DNA of 64,000 bases. Source: Bryocella elongata (GTDB lineage Bacteria > Acidobacteriota > Terriglobia > Terriglobales > Acidobacteriaceae). The stretch lies in NCBI RefSeq assembly GCF_900108185.1, contig NZ_FNVA01000001.1, positions 806,001 to 870,000 of the forward strand, given 5' to 3'. The position numbers and the translations under genes are program-made. Under the pieces are notes generated by a model that searched no databases, was not told the origin of the DNA, and was given only the letters and a program-made list of their open reading frames with translations. Below, one piece after another: positions 40,560 to 49,294 of this stretch; the first letter of the stretch is position 1, and each line of letters starts with the position of its first letter.

Positions 40560-42017
40560 ATGTCGATGAACCGCCGCGAGCTCGCGAAGCTCGCGCTAGC
40601 CGCAGCCGCAACTCCTTTGCTAGAAGCCCCAGCGCACGCTGCTCGTTCGCCAGCTTCACCCGCAGCGCAGGGAGGCAGCTTCCCTCAAGGCTTCGTTTGG
40701 GGCACCGCCACGGCTGCGTATCAGGTCGAGGGAGCAGCGAACCTGGGCGGCCGTGGCAAGTCCATCTGGGACACCTTCTCGCACATCCCCGGCAAGGTAG
40801 CTAACGGCGATACCGGCGATGTCTCGGCGGACCAGTACCATCGCTTCAAAGAAGACATCGCCCTGATGCGGGATCTCGGCGTCAAGGGCTATCGCTTTTC
40901 CGTTTCTTGGACGCGTATCTTCCCCGATGGCTTGGCGACAGGCAATCCCAACGCCGAGGGCCTGGGCTACTATCAGCGCCTCGTCGACGCGCTTCGCGAG
41001 GCGAGTATCGAGCCTTACTGCACGCTCTTTCACTGGGATCTTCCGCAGGCCCTCGAGGACAAGGGCGGCTGGCAGAATCGCGATACGGCCCAGCATTTCG
41101 CCGATTACGCCGCCGTCGTAGGCTCGAAGCTCTCAGACCGCGTAAGCCACTTCATGACCACCAACGAGATCCGGTCCTTCACGGAGCTCGGTTATGCCAA
41201 TGGTGTCCATGCGCCGGGATTGAAGCTCGATGCGCAAGGTGTCGCCCAGGTGAAGCATCATGGTGTGCTGGCGCATGGCCTGGCTGTGCAGGCCCTTCGA
41301 GCGCATGCCAGGCCGGGCACGATGATCGGTCTCGCGGAGAACCCTGCTGCGGCCACCCCGGTCATCCCCGATGCGGCCAACATCCATGCCGCTGAGGCCG
41401 CTCTGCGCGAGGAGAACGCACCCTTCCTGACCGCGATCTTCGAAGGCAGGTACACCGAACGCTATCTGGCGCAACTCGGCGGCTCCGCTCCAAAGTTCAC
41501 CGACGCTGAGATGAAAGCCATCAGCAGCCCCCTCGACTTTGTCGGTCTCAACATCTACAACCCGATGTACATCAAGGCGGCTGACACCCCGGCTGGCTAC
41601 ACCGTCGTGCATCCCTCGCCTACGTATCCGCGCATGGCGAGTCCCTGGCTCACGGTCGGGCCCGAAGCCCTGTACTGGGTGCCGCTCCTCGTCGGCCGCA
41701 CGTGGCAGCCCAGGGCGATCTACATCACCGAGAACGGCGCCTCCGCAGCCGATCTGATGACACCCCACGGTGAGGTGCTCGACATCGACCGCGCGATGTT
41801 CCTGCGCAACTACCTCAACCAGCTGCAACGGTCCATCACGGATGGTGCGCCGGTAAAGGGCTACTTTGTCTGGAGCCTGTTGGACAACTTTGAATGGGCG
41901 GATGGCTACGACAAGCGTTTTGGCATCGTCTACGTGGACTACAAGACGCAGAAGCGCACGCCCAAGCTATCCGCACACCTCTATCGGAACATCGTTATGC
42001 AGAATCGCATCGTGTAG
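40560..42017 (+). CDS. GH1 beta-glucosidase, Tat-exported
   Basis: A 485-residue glycosidase of family 1. The start ATG 40560 gives a Tat signal (NRRELAKLALAAAATPL); a GTG at 40515 opens a longer frame without merit. Catalytic acid/base Glu203 is in TTNE, where Ile rather than the usual Pro follows (NEI), and nucleophile Glu391 is in ITENG. Other GH1 marks are FVWGTATAAYQVEGA and WSLLDNFEWADGYDKRFG. It likely hydrolyses beta-glucosides or beta-galactosides in the periplasm, unusual for GH1 enzymes, which are often cytoplasmic. It shares orientation with GH125 72 bases upstream of the open frame. Confidence 0.9.
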   Translation: MSMNRRELAKLALAAAATPLLEAPAHAARSPASPAAQGGSFPQGFVWGTATAAYQVEGAANLGGRGKSIWDTFSHIPGKVANGDTGDVSADQYHRFKEDIALMRDLGVKGYRFSVSWTRIFPDGLATGNPNAEGLGYYQRLVDALREASIEPYCTLFHWDLPQALEDKGGWQNRDTAQHFADYAAVVGSKLSDRVSHFMTTNEIRSFTELGYANGVHAPGLKLDAQGVAQVKHHGVLAHGLAVQALRAHARPGTMIGLAENPAAATPVIPDAANIHAAEAALREENAPFLTAIFEGRYTERYLAQLGGSAPKFTDAEMKAISSPLDFVGLNIYNPMYIKAADTPAGYTVVHPSPTYPRMASPWLTVGPEALYWVPLLVGRTWQPRAIYITENGASAADLMTPHGEVLDIDRAMFLRNYLNQLQRSITDGAPVKGYFVWSLLDNFEWADGYDKRFGIVYVDYKTQKRTPKLSAHLYRNIVMQNRIV

Positions 42018-42035
42018 ATGCTCCGTCACCGGGAG

Positions 42036-42554
42036 CTACGCACGCGTTCGCCGCGTAGCTCTCGGCATGACCCGTTGCGCCGGTGCGGGTGCGGGAGCTT
42101 CGACCACTCGCCACGGCACCGGCGATGCAAGCACCATCGCCGTGTTGGTCGAGACGTACGGCATCATGGAATCGATGACCTCCTGGATGTGCTGCATGTC
42201 ACGGGCCGCAACCTGTACGAGGAACGATTCCGCCCCCGTTACCCGGTGGCACTCGAGCACCTCGGGAATCTTTGTCGTCATCTTCGCGAAGCGATCAAGC
42301 TTGTCCCCCGCGACCGTCACCTTCACGAAGGCACGCACGGGCAGTCCCATCTTCGCCACGTCGACCATCGCCCTGTAGCCGAGGATCACACCACGATCCT
42401 CGAGCTTGCGAACCCGCTCGATGACCGACGGCGTAGACAGGCCCACGCGGCGCGCAAGTTCTGCAAAGGGCGTGCGCGCATTCTCTTGCAGTGCGAGCAG
42501 GATCGCACGGTCGTACGCGTCAAGTTCGGGTTCGGAAAGCGTCGTATGGGTCAT
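42036..42554 (-). CDS. Lrp/AsnC-family regulator
   Basis: A 172-residue regulator from ATG 42554 (MTHTTLSEPELDAYDRAIL). An N-terminal helix-turn-helix (FAELARRVGLSTPSVIERVRKLEDRGVI) is followed by the ligand-binding RAM domain (VRAFVKVTV, ECHRVTGAESFLVQV). A C-terminal tail of about 25 Pro/Ala-rich residues is longer than usual. It diverges from a cysteine synthase homologue and may regulate that gene with an amino acid as co-effector. The start could also be 42590. Confidence 0.87.
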   Translation of the reverse strand: MTHTTLSEPELDAYDRAILLALQENARTPFAELARRVGLSTPSVIERVRKLEDRGVILGYRAMVDVAKMGLPVRAFVKVTVAGDKLDRFAKMTTKIPEVLECHRVTGAESFLVQVAARDMQHIQEVIDSMMPYVSTNTAMVLASPVPWRVVEAPAPAPAQRVMPRATRRTRA

Positions 42555-42606
42555 CTGGAGCCTTTCTGGCGGATTGGGTTGCAGATCCATGGCAATTCGG
42601 ACATGT

Positions 42607-42625
42607 TTCCTGAAAGTATAAGGAA
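42607..42625. promoter_or_regulatory. Candidate Lrp-type operator
   Basis: TTCCT at 42607-42611 and AGGAA at 42621-42625 form an AT-rich-centred inverted repeat between lrp and the cysteine-synthase gene, of the size Lrp/AsnC proteins bind. Weak, short arms. Confidence 0.3.
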
Positions 42626-42688
42626 GAATGCCACTAGCACCTTACGTCAACGCTGTGCGGGAGCGGCAGAATCCCCTACCGTAATTAC

Positions 42689-43753
42689 ATGTCCGCCCAG
42701 GCTGTTTCGCAGCTCCCCGCCAACTGTTCCTCCATCGCTGAAGCCTTTCAGCCGCTCCGGCATCTCGTCGGCAACACGCCACTGTTCGCAGTGCGCTTCC
42801 GGGTGCATGGACAGATCCGCACGATCTACGCGAAGGCCGAGCACCTCAATCTGACGGGCTCCATCAAGGACCGCATGGCCCTGCACCTTCTCGAGACAGC
42901 GTATCGCGATGGTTCCCTGAAGCCGGGTGATCGGCTCGCGGAAGCGACCAGCGGCAACACCGGCATCTCCCTGGCGGCCATCGGACGTGCGCTCGGACAT
43001 CCCACCACCATCTACATGCCCAACTGGCTCAGCCAGGAGCGCGTCAAGCTCATCCAGAGCTTCGGCGCCGAAATCGTCCTCGTCTCCAGGGAAGAGGGTG
43101 GCTTCCTCGGCAGCATCCGCATGACGCAGGAGCTTGCCGCGCGCGAGCCCAACGTCTTCCTGCCACGCCAGTTCGCCAATTGCGCGAACCTCGACGCACA
43201 TCGTTGCACCACAGGGCCGGAGATCCTTGAGCAAATGCAGGGCATCGGCATGACTCCGGCAGCCTTCGTCGCGGGCGTGGGTACCGGGGGCACCATTATG
43301 GGCGTGGGAAGCTATCTCAAGGATCAGGTTCCCGGCATCGCCATCCACCCTGTCGAGCCAGCCGAGTCGCCGACGCTCTCCACGGGCCACAAGGTCGGCT
43401 CGCATCGCATCCAGGGCATCTCCGATGAATTCATTCCGCCGATCCTTGAACTCAGCCAGCTCGATGAGATCCTTGCCATCTCAGACAGCGATTCGATCCT
43501 GATGGCGCAGAAGCTCGCTCGCAAGCTGGGGCTCGGCGTCGGGATCTCTTCAGGCTGTAACTTCCTTGCGGCCCTGATGGCTCAGGACCGGCTCGGCGTC
43601 GATGCTCCGGTCGTTACCATCTTCTCTGATGACAACAAGAAATACCTGAGCACGGCACTCTTCGCAGACGAGCCTGTGCGTGACGATCACGTAGCCCCAC
43701 ACGTCGAGTTGCTGGATTATCGGGTGATCGCCCGGACTGCGGCCGCAGCGTAG
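42689..43753 (+). CDS. PLP-dependent cysteine synthase family protein
   Basis: A 354-residue fold-type II PLP enzyme. The PLP lysine is Lys60 in LTGSIKDRMA, the phosphate/substrate loop is SGNTG (88-92), and the phosphate-binding glycine loop is GTGGT in VAGVGTGGTIMG. These are shared by O-acetylserine sulfhydrylase (CysK) and cystathionine beta-synthase; the sequence cannot separate them. The first 25 residues are an extension over CysK. It probably makes cysteine from O-acetylserine or cystathionine from serine. It is controlled by its own promoter opposite lrp and converges with the TetR gene. Confidence 0.87.
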   Translation: MSAQAVSQLPANCSSIAEAFQPLRHLVGNTPLFAVRFRVHGQIRTIYAKAEHLNLTGSIKDRMALHLLETAYRDGSLKPGDRLAEATSGNTGISLAAIGRALGHPTTIYMPNWLSQERVKLIQSFGAEIVLVSREEGGFLGSIRMTQELAAREPNVFLPRQFANCANLDAHRCTTGPEILEQMQGIGMTPAAFVAGVGTGGTIMGVGSYLKDQVPGIAIHPVEPAESPTLSTGHKVGSHRIQGISDEFIPPILELSQLDEILAISDSDSILMAQKLARKLGLGVGISSGCNFLAALMAQDRLGVDAPVVTIFSDDNKKYLSTALFADEPVRDDHVAPHVELLDYRVIARTAAAA

Positions 43754-43756
43754 GTG

Positions 43757-44407
43757 CTACGCGTGGCCGCGGCGCTTCTTTGCGGCGGGCTCAGGAGCAT
43801 AGCAGCGGAGAAACAACCCCACCGCTTGTTCGATGTGTTTCTTCGCTGGCGCGCTCTCGGAGATCCCGAGGGCCGAAGCGGTCATGGTCCGGGCCCCGAT
43901 GATGAGATCCAGGAATACGTCCGCAGCACGCAGGGGATCCTCCTCACGCAGGAAATTGGCCTTCATCTGCTTCGCCAGGTAACGGCTCGTATCGATCCTC
44001 CCACTCCCCGGCCCCAGCTTGTAAAACTGCTTAGCCATCGCGGGATCGTGGAAGGACTCTGCCGCTACGATGCGGAAAAGCTGCCGGAAGCGCCGTGACG
44101 AGACATGCCTGTGGATCGTTGCGCCGGCATGCAGCAGCACTGTACTCATGTCGCCTTCAACAGACCACTCCGCCCTCATCTCGGTGGCGATCTCTTCCTG
44201 CAGACGCGTTATCGCAGCATGCAGGACAGCGCGCTTATCACCGAAGTGTGTGTAAAGTTCTCGCTTAGAGACCTTCGCGCGGCTTGCGATCACCGACGTG
44301 CCGGTGCTTTCATAGCCGGCTTCCAGGAACAGTTCGGTTGCGGCATCGAGAATACGCCCGAACGCTTCGGGCTTGTCACTTACTTCCTTCTTCGGCATGG
44401 CGGCCAT
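43757..44407 (-). CDS. TetR-family regulator
   Basis: About 216 residues from ATG 44407 (MAAMPKKEVSD); the open frame continues to 44467 and the MPKKE ATG at 44398 is an alternative. The N-terminal helix-turn-helix is classical: ILDAATELFLEAGYESTGTSVIASRAKVSKRELYTHFGDKRAVL. The C-terminal domain (GASTIHRHV..., FRQLFRIVAAES) matches the TetR_C AefR-like type. It probably represses nearby or distant efflux or stress genes. It lies only 3 bases from the convergent cysteine-synthase gene. No operator is evident. Confidence 0.87.
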   Translation of the reverse strand: MAAMPKKEVSDKPEAFGRILDAATELFLEAGYESTGTSVIASRAKVSKRELYTHFGDKRAVLHAAITRLQEEIATEMRAEWSVEGDMSTVLLHAGATIHRHVSSRRFRQLFRIVAAESFHDPAMAKQFYKLGPGSGRIDTSRYLAKQMKANFLREEDPLRAADVFLDLIIGARTMTASALGISESAPAKKHIEQAVGLFLRCYAPEPAAKKRRGHA

Positions 44408-44575
44408 TGTCTTTCTATGGGCGACGATCCGGCAATCGTCTGATATCTGTCCGGGATTATCGCTCAAACCCCAGCCGTTGCAAGACTTTCATCTCATCGC
44501 AATTATGTGGCTACAACCTTCGTTGTAGCTGCCGCCGTCACTGCGGATGATGACGCTAACCAGCTAGGCCGCCGG

Positions 44576-45355
44576 TCAGCCCCCGAGAAACTCTCGAAGC
44601 GCACGATTGAAGGCTTCCGGATGCTCGATATTGAGCAGGTGGGCTCCATCCACCTCCGTGACCTTCGAGTCGGCAATATGCTCCGCGAGAAACCCCGCGT
44701 CGATGCCGGTGGTTGTGGAATCCTGTGGCCCGAAGATGATCAGCGTAGGAGCGGTGATTCGTTCAAGGCTGCCACGCGAGTCCGCATCGCGCACCACCGC
44801 GCAGGCTGCGGTATAGCCAAGAGGATCGCAGCTCTCGAACTCCTGCCTCACCTTCGCTACGAGTTCCCGCTCTCGCCAGCGAAAGCCTTCGGTGAACCAG
44901 CGCTCCATCGTCGCCCCAGCGATCGACACCATGCCATCTTCAAGCACCGTGGCAATGCGTTCATTCCAGCCAGCCGCAGTTCCAAACTTCGCCGCAGTGC
45001 TGGCAAGGACGAGCTTCGCCAGCCGATCTCCAGCGTTGGCGCCGATCCACTGCGCCACAGCGCCGCCCATTGAGAGCCCGCAGAGATGAACCCGTTCCAG
45101 GCCAAGATGATCGAGCAGTGCAAGCAGGTCCTGGCTGAGCTGTTCAACGTTGTATGGCCCTTCAGGGACGGACGACGCGCCATGGCCTCGCGCGTCATAG
45201 CGAAGGATGCTGTAGTGCGCAGCGAGCTCCGCCACCTGTGCATCCCACATGGTCAGCGTGGCTCCCAGGGAGTTCGAAAACACCAGCACAGGCCTGCCCG
45301 GATTCTGTGTGAACTCGTAGTGGGTGCGGAGGTCGTTGTGTTCGAAGAATGGCAT
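44576..45355 (-). CDS. pcaD: 3-oxoadipate enol-lactonase-like alpha/beta hydrolase
   Basis: A 259-residue alpha/beta hydrolase with nucleophile Ser95 in GLSMGG, acid near APTLIIFGPQD and a final His in GAHLLNIEHPE. Start MPFFEHNDLRTHYE and the segment SNSLGATLTMWDAQVAEL, together with RYDARGHGASSVPEGPY, match PcaD, which hydrolyses beta-ketoadipate enol-lactone in the protocatechuate branch. No other pca genes are nearby, so a different ester or lactone substrate is possible. Confidence 0.82.
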   Translation of the reverse strand: MPFFEHNDLRTHYEFTQNPGRPVLVFSNSLGATLTMWDAQVAELAAHYSILRYDARGHGASSVPEGPYNVEQLSQDLLALLDHLGLERVHLCGLSMGGAVAQWIGANAGDRLAKLVLASTAAKFGTAAGWNERIATVLEDGMVSIAGATMERWFTEGFRWRERELVAKVRQEFESCDPLGYTAACAVVRDADSRGSLERITAPTLIIFGPQDSTTTGIDAGFLAEHIADSKVTEVDGAHLLNIEHPEAFNRALREFLGG

Positions 45356-45390
45356 CGTGTTCCGTGCTTTCGGCGGTTGTCTCCGGGGGC

Positions 45391-46737
45391 TCAGCCGTGT
45401 TGCGGAAGCATCTCCAGCACGAGCAAATTCCAGTCCATGAAGCCCGCGTGGCTCAGCGGCTCCCCTCTATCAGGATGGTAGTACTCGTTCAGCGATCCGG
45501 AGCGGCGAAGGTCGCGCGCCAGCATGCTGATCGTGGCCGAGGCCATGGCGTTGGCCTGTTCGCGAAAGCCTGCACGGACCAGTCCGCTCCAGGTCAGGTA
45601 GTTCGCGATGATCCACACGGGCCCCAGCCAGTTGCTCGGGTTGCTGCTTGCAGCAAGGGAGTACATCGGCTCAGCCGCCGAGAGCGTTCGCACGCCGTAG
45701 CTCGCACCCAGGCCACGCTGATTTCGCAGGTGCTCGGCAAGCGCCCGGTTCTGATCCTCAGTACAGATGCCCGCCCACATCGGAAGAAAGCCGGTGAAGG
45801 TCTGCAGCCGAAGCGGAAGGGAACTCCAGCTCATCGCCATGCCCAGAGGAATGCCATGGATCAGCTCGGCGCGCCGATCGGCACACTGCACGTCCGCTGT
45901 GTAGAAGAACCGGTCGCGCGGGTCCCAGCAATGCTGCTGGATTGCACGGACCAAAGCCGCAGCCTCGCGCTCGTACTGCTCTCCGTCGGTGCTGTGTCCC
46001 GTGCGACGCGACAGCTCCGCGGCAGCCTTCAGATCCTGGTAGTAAAGGCAGTTCAGCAGCAGATTGGCCGACGAAAAGAACGGCCGCCCAAAGGTCGTGG
46101 GGTCGTTGTCATTGCCGATGGCCACATCATCGCCCCACACCAGAAGGCCGGTGTGGCTCAGGTTGTCCGCCCTCCACGAATCGTAGAAGCGCCTCAGTCT
46201 GGCAAGTGATGGCTCGAACCATCGCGCGTCGCGCATCTCCTTCGGGCCGCGGTCCGCCGCCAGCAGAGCAAGTTGCGCCAGCACCGGCTTTGCCTGGTTC
46301 TCCTTGTGAGGACGCGAGCCCTTCAGGCATCCGAGCGGATCCGCGTCCTTCATCGTGATCAGCATGGGAACACGGCCTTCAGAGCTCTGGTGATCGAAGA
46401 AGTTCGCGAGGCTGCCTTGTGCATGTTGAGCTACTTCGCTTGATAGCCCGGCATCCTTCGTTCTATCGGCCACCTCGAACAACCCACGCGCGGTCCAAAG
46501 TGTGTCCCAGTCCCAAAGGTCGGCGGAGTATGTCGCGCCGGGCAGGGAAGGTGCAATGCTGGGGAAGCGAAGCACTCCCGCTGGCTTTCGGAGGAGATCA
46601 CGAGCGTGCAGCGTGAAGTAGCGAAGCAGCAGGGTCGCGTCATCCTCGCTCGCCTCCGGACCGGCTGCAAAGGACGTTGCCGCGACCGAGGACGCCCCGG
46701 CAAAGGACAGGCAGCGAAGAAGATCGCGTCGATTCAT
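45391..46737 (-). CDS. Trehalase/GH63-like glycoside hydrolase, Tat-exported
   Basis: A 448-residue exported enzyme with a Tat signal (NRRDLLRCLSFAGASSVAATSFA) and a GGAG site 9 bases before the ATG. The (alpha/alpha)6-type segments ATYSADLWDWDTLWTARGLFE, a central GLLVWGDDVAIGNDNDPTT and NPSNWLGPVWIIANYLTWSG are hallmarks of the trehalase/GH37-GH63/MGH1-like clan. It likely cleaves a glucoside such as trehalose, mannosylglycerate or oligosaccharide in the periplasm. Its exact specificity is not visible. It lies on the minus strand between pcaD and the TlpA gene. Confidence 0.8.
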   Translation of the reverse strand: MNRRDLLRCLSFAGASSVAATSFAAGPEASEDDATLLLRYFTLHARDLLRKPAGVLRFPSIAPSLPGATYSADLWDWDTLWTARGLFEVADRTKDAGLSSEVAQHAQGSLANFFDHQSSEGRVPMLITMKDADPLGCLKGSRPHKENQAKPVLAQLALLAADRGPKEMRDARWFEPSLARLRRFYDSWRADNLSHTGLLVWGDDVAIGNDNDPTTFGRPFFSSANLLLNCLYYQDLKAAAELSRRTGHSTDGEQYEREAAALVRAIQQHCWDPRDRFFYTADVQCADRRAELIHGIPLGMAMSWSSLPLRLQTFTGFLPMWAGICTEDQNRALAEHLRNQRGLGASYGVRTLSAAEPMYSLAASSNPSNWLGPVWIIANYLTWSGLVRAGFREQANAMASATISMLARDLRRSGSLNEYYHPDRGEPLSHAGFMDWNLLVLEMLPQHG

Positions 46738-46782
46738 TGTTTGCTTCTCCGTTCAAACCGCACGCAGGTTGCGCATCAATCC

Positions 46783-47304
46783 CTATCGACCGCGCTTCTT
46801 ACGAAGCAGCTCCCCAACCTTTGCTTCCATCGCATCGAGGTCCGCTTCGCCCTCGAATCGCGCCCGGATCACTCCGTCGCGGTCGATGAGTATCGTAACC
46901 GGCACACCCAGCACACCACCGTAAAGGCGTCCCAGCTTTGCATCGCCCATCATCACCGGGTAATTGAGCTTCGTCTTTCGGACATAGGTATCCACCGGTG
47001 GCTGGTCGTCGTCAATCGAGACCCCGAGCACCTGCAGACCTCTGGTCCCATAACGCTGTTGCCACTCCATGAAGCGCGGAATCTCCAGCCGGCACGGACC
47101 GCACCACGTCGCCCAGAAATTGAGCAGCACCACATGCCCTCGGTAGGCAGACAGACTGATAGGACGATGGTCGATGCTGTCACGGGTGAAGGCCGGAGCC
47201 GCGTGGTTCAGCAAAGGAAAGGATTCCGCTGCGGGCGCAGGTCGTGCTTTCGAACCGAACAGCACCATCGCAGCGAAGACGAGAAGTCGAGTCGCGAATT
47301 GCAT
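46783..47304 (-). CDS. TlpA-family thiol-disulfide oxidoreductase
   Basis: A 173-residue protein; ATG 47304 (MQFATRLLVFAAMVLFGSKA) gives a signal or anchor peptide. The redox motif WCGPC (Cys68 and Cys71) lies in LLNFWATWCGPCRLEIPRF, followed by the cis-Pro region (VLGVPVTILIDRDG). It keeps a periplasmic thiol reduced, as in cytochrome c maturation. The start is 4 bases past the stop of the rhodanese gene, so both form an operon devoted to periplasmic sulfur chemistry. Confidence 0.9.
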   Translation of the reverse strand: MQFATRLLVFAAMVLFGSKARPAPAAESFPLLNHAAPAFTRDSIDHRPISLSAYRGHVVLLNFWATWCGPCRLEIPRFMEWQQRYGTRGLQVLGVSIDDDQPPVDTYVRKTKLNYPVMMGDAKLGRLYGGVLGVPVTILIDRDGVIRARFEGEADLDAMEAKVGELLRKKRGR

Positions 47305-47308
47305 GGCG

Positions 47309-47851
47309 CTACTTGCTCGGCTCAGACGGATAGCCCTTGGCGACCCAGTTCGTGCCGAAGTTGTCCGCGAGATAGAGCACGCGCACGTGCGTGAAGCCCA
47401 TGTCATGCAGCAGGTTCCATGCCGGTGCGATGTTGGGGCAACGAGCCCACGGGCAGCAGCCGCAATACAGGACGATGTCCTGGTCCGGCGCGAGGTTTTC
47501 CGCCCGCGCTCCGAGGATGTTCAGTCCCTCCGGCTTGCCCGTCGGGCCCATGTACTCGGCATGAGGAATGTGCGCCTGTTCAAAGAGAACACGCGAGCCC
47601 ACCTGGAAGATCAGCTGGCCCTTCGCAGCGCCGGACTTCAACTCGGCTGCGAACACTTCAGGCTGCACGAGATGGTCCTGTGGCACTGAGGACGCGGGCA
47701 CATGCTCGGGCACGGCTGGAGCTTGAGCCGTGAGAGTTCGCGAGCCCAGCAACGCAGCACTCATCAGAACGGCAGCTACAACTGCCCTGGCAACGAGACG
47801 GCGGAACGAATGGCGGGAAACAGCACAATGAATCTCAGCAACGCGAATCAT
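47309..47851 (-). CDS. Cysteine-rich rhodanese-like secreted protein
   Basis: A 180-residue protein with a signal peptide (ARAVVAAVLMSAALLGSRTLTAQ) and a C-terminal rhodanese fold: DIVLYCGCCPWARCPN carries Cys130, Cys132, Cys133 and Cys138 where rhodaneses have a single active-site Cys and CxxxxR loop. HIPHAEYMGPTG and the end MGFTHVRVLYLADNFGTNWVAKGYP support the fold. It could carry persulfide or bind a metal. AAAGG lies 7 bases before the ATG. It is co-transcribed with TlpA 4 bases downstream. I recall similar CGCCPW proteins in related bacteria but no known function. Confidence 0.78.
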   Translation of the reverse strand: MIRVAEIHCAVSRHSFRRLVARAVVAAVLMSAALLGSRTLTAQAPAVPEHVPASSVPQDHLVQPEVFAAELKSGAAKGQLIFQVGSRVLFEQAHIPHAEYMGPTGKPEGLNILGARAENLAPDQDIVLYCGCCPWARCPNIAPAWNLLHDMGFTHVRVLYLADNFGTNWVAKGYPSEPSK

Positions 47852-47890
47852 CGATATACCTTTCCCGCCATCCTAACGCCAGCCGGTGTC

Positions 47891-49294
47891 TTACATCCCG
47901 GCAGGAATCATCCGGAAGTCCTCAGGCTCGGCGCCCTGCGGCACCTCCCAACCCCCCGGGGGTGTTGTGCGCTCGCTCGTCGGCCCCCACGTATGCGGCT
48001 CATAGGAACGCAGTGGCGTATGGGCCGCCAGCACCGGATCCACGATCCGCCACGCCTCTTCGACGTAGTCCTGACGCGCGAACAGCGTTGGGTCACCCGC
48101 CATGGCGTCGGTAAGGACGCGCTCGTAGGCTTCCATCTCCTCGGGCTGAGAGTGACGGCAGGCCACAAGCTCCACTCCGGCGCGGCCCGGCTTGCCTGGG
48201 TTCGTCACGCTCACGGCCATCGCAATCGTCATCTCAGGGCTGATCCGCAGGCGAATATAGTTTTGCGGACCGGGATCTTCGTTGATCCACGTCTCCGGGG
48301 GCCGCTTCAGGCGTGCCAGTACCTCCATGCACGTCAGAGGCATCTGCTTTCCGGCACGGATATAGAACGGAACGCCGCTCCAGCGCCACGATTTTACGTC
48401 CACGCGCATCGCAGCAAACGTTTCGACGTCGGAGTCCTTCGCGACGCCCGGCTCATCGAGGTAGCCGTTGAACTGCCCGCGCATCACGTCCTCTGGATGG
48501 ACGGTCTGCATGGCGCGCAGAACCTTTACCTTTTCGTTGCGGATCGACTCGGAGTCGTTGCAGGCCGGCGGCTCCATGGCAGCGTTACAAAGCACCTGGA
48601 AGATGTGATTCTGCACGACGTCGCGGATCGTGCCGGTCTGGTCATAGAACGCCCCGCGCCCCTGGATGCCGAAGTCTTCGGCCATCGTGATCTGCACGCT
48701 CTCGATGTACTTGCTGTTCCAGATGGGCTCGAGAAAGCTGTTATCGAAGCGGAAGCTCACCAGGTTGTGCACCGGGCCCTTGGCCAGGTAGTGATCGATG
48801 CGGAAGATGGAGGATTCTGGAAACGCGCTGAGCAGGATGCGATTCAGCTCCCGGGCCGAGGCCAGGTCGTGACCGAACGGCTTCTCGACGATCATCCTCG
48901 CGCCCTGAGACGCTCCGGAGGCCACTAGCTGCTCGACGACCTTCTCAAACATCACCGGAGGAATCGCCAGGTAATGCGACGGGCACTTTGCATCCCCAAG
49001 CAGGCGCTTGACCTCGGCAAAGGTGGCAGCTTCGGCGTAGTCGCCATCCACGTAGCGCAGCAGGGAACTCAGCTTCTCCCACGCCGCCGAGTCCACCCCA
49101 CCGTGCTTTTCCAGCGAGTCATGGGCCCGCGCCTTCAACTGGTCCAAGTTCCAGCCTGCCTTGGCGACACCGATCACCGGAACGTCCAGCGAGCCGCGCT
49201 TCACCATCGCCTGCAGGGCTGGGAAGATCTTCTTGTAAGCCAGGTCTCCGGTGGCGCCAAAGAAAACCAGCGCGTCCGACTGCGTCTTGCTCAT
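47891..49294 (-). CDS. zwf: Glucose-6-phosphate 1-dehydrogenase
   Basis: A 467-residue enzyme of the oxidative pentose phosphate pathway, oxidising glucose 6-phosphate to 6-phosphogluconolactone with NADP+. ATG 49294 has GGAGG at spacing 8 (a GTG 6 bases upstream is less likely). The coenzyme motif is FFGATGDLAYKKIFPAL; the substrate motif is RIDHYLAKGPVHN, where family members have DHYLGKE. The lysine and histidine are retained but Gly and Glu are replaced by Ala and Gly. An inverted repeat lies 30-48 bases upstream. A palindromic operator there could regulate it. Confidence 0.9.
   Translation of the reverse strand: MSKTQSDALVFFGATGDLAYKKIFPALQAMVKRGSLDVPVIGVAKAGWNLDQLKARAHDSLEKHGGVDSAAWEKLSSLLRYVDGDYAEAATFAEVKRLLGDAKCPSHYLAIPPVMFEKVVEQLVASGASQGARMIVEKPFGHDLASARELNRILLSAFPESSIFRIDHYLAKGPVHNLVSFRFDNSFLEPIWNSKYIESVQITMAEDFGIQGRGAFYDQTGTIRDVVQNHIFQVLCNAAMEPPACNDSESIRNEKVKVLRAMQTVHPEDVMRGQFNGYLDEPGVAKDSDVETFAAMRVDVKSWRWSGVPFYIRAGKQMPLTCMEVLARLKRPPETWINEDPGPQNYIRLRISPEMTIAMAVSVTNPGKPGRAGVELVACRHSQPEEMEAYERVLTDAMAGDPTLFARQDYVEEAWRIVDPVLAAHTPLRSYEPHTWGPTSERTTPPGGWEVPQGAEPEDFRMIPAGM

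Noticed and set aside
42032..42061. Hairpin GAGCTACGC / GCGTAGCTC after the GH1 gene
   Set aside because: Overlaps the lrp stop codon, long loop and no T-run, so not listed as a terminator.
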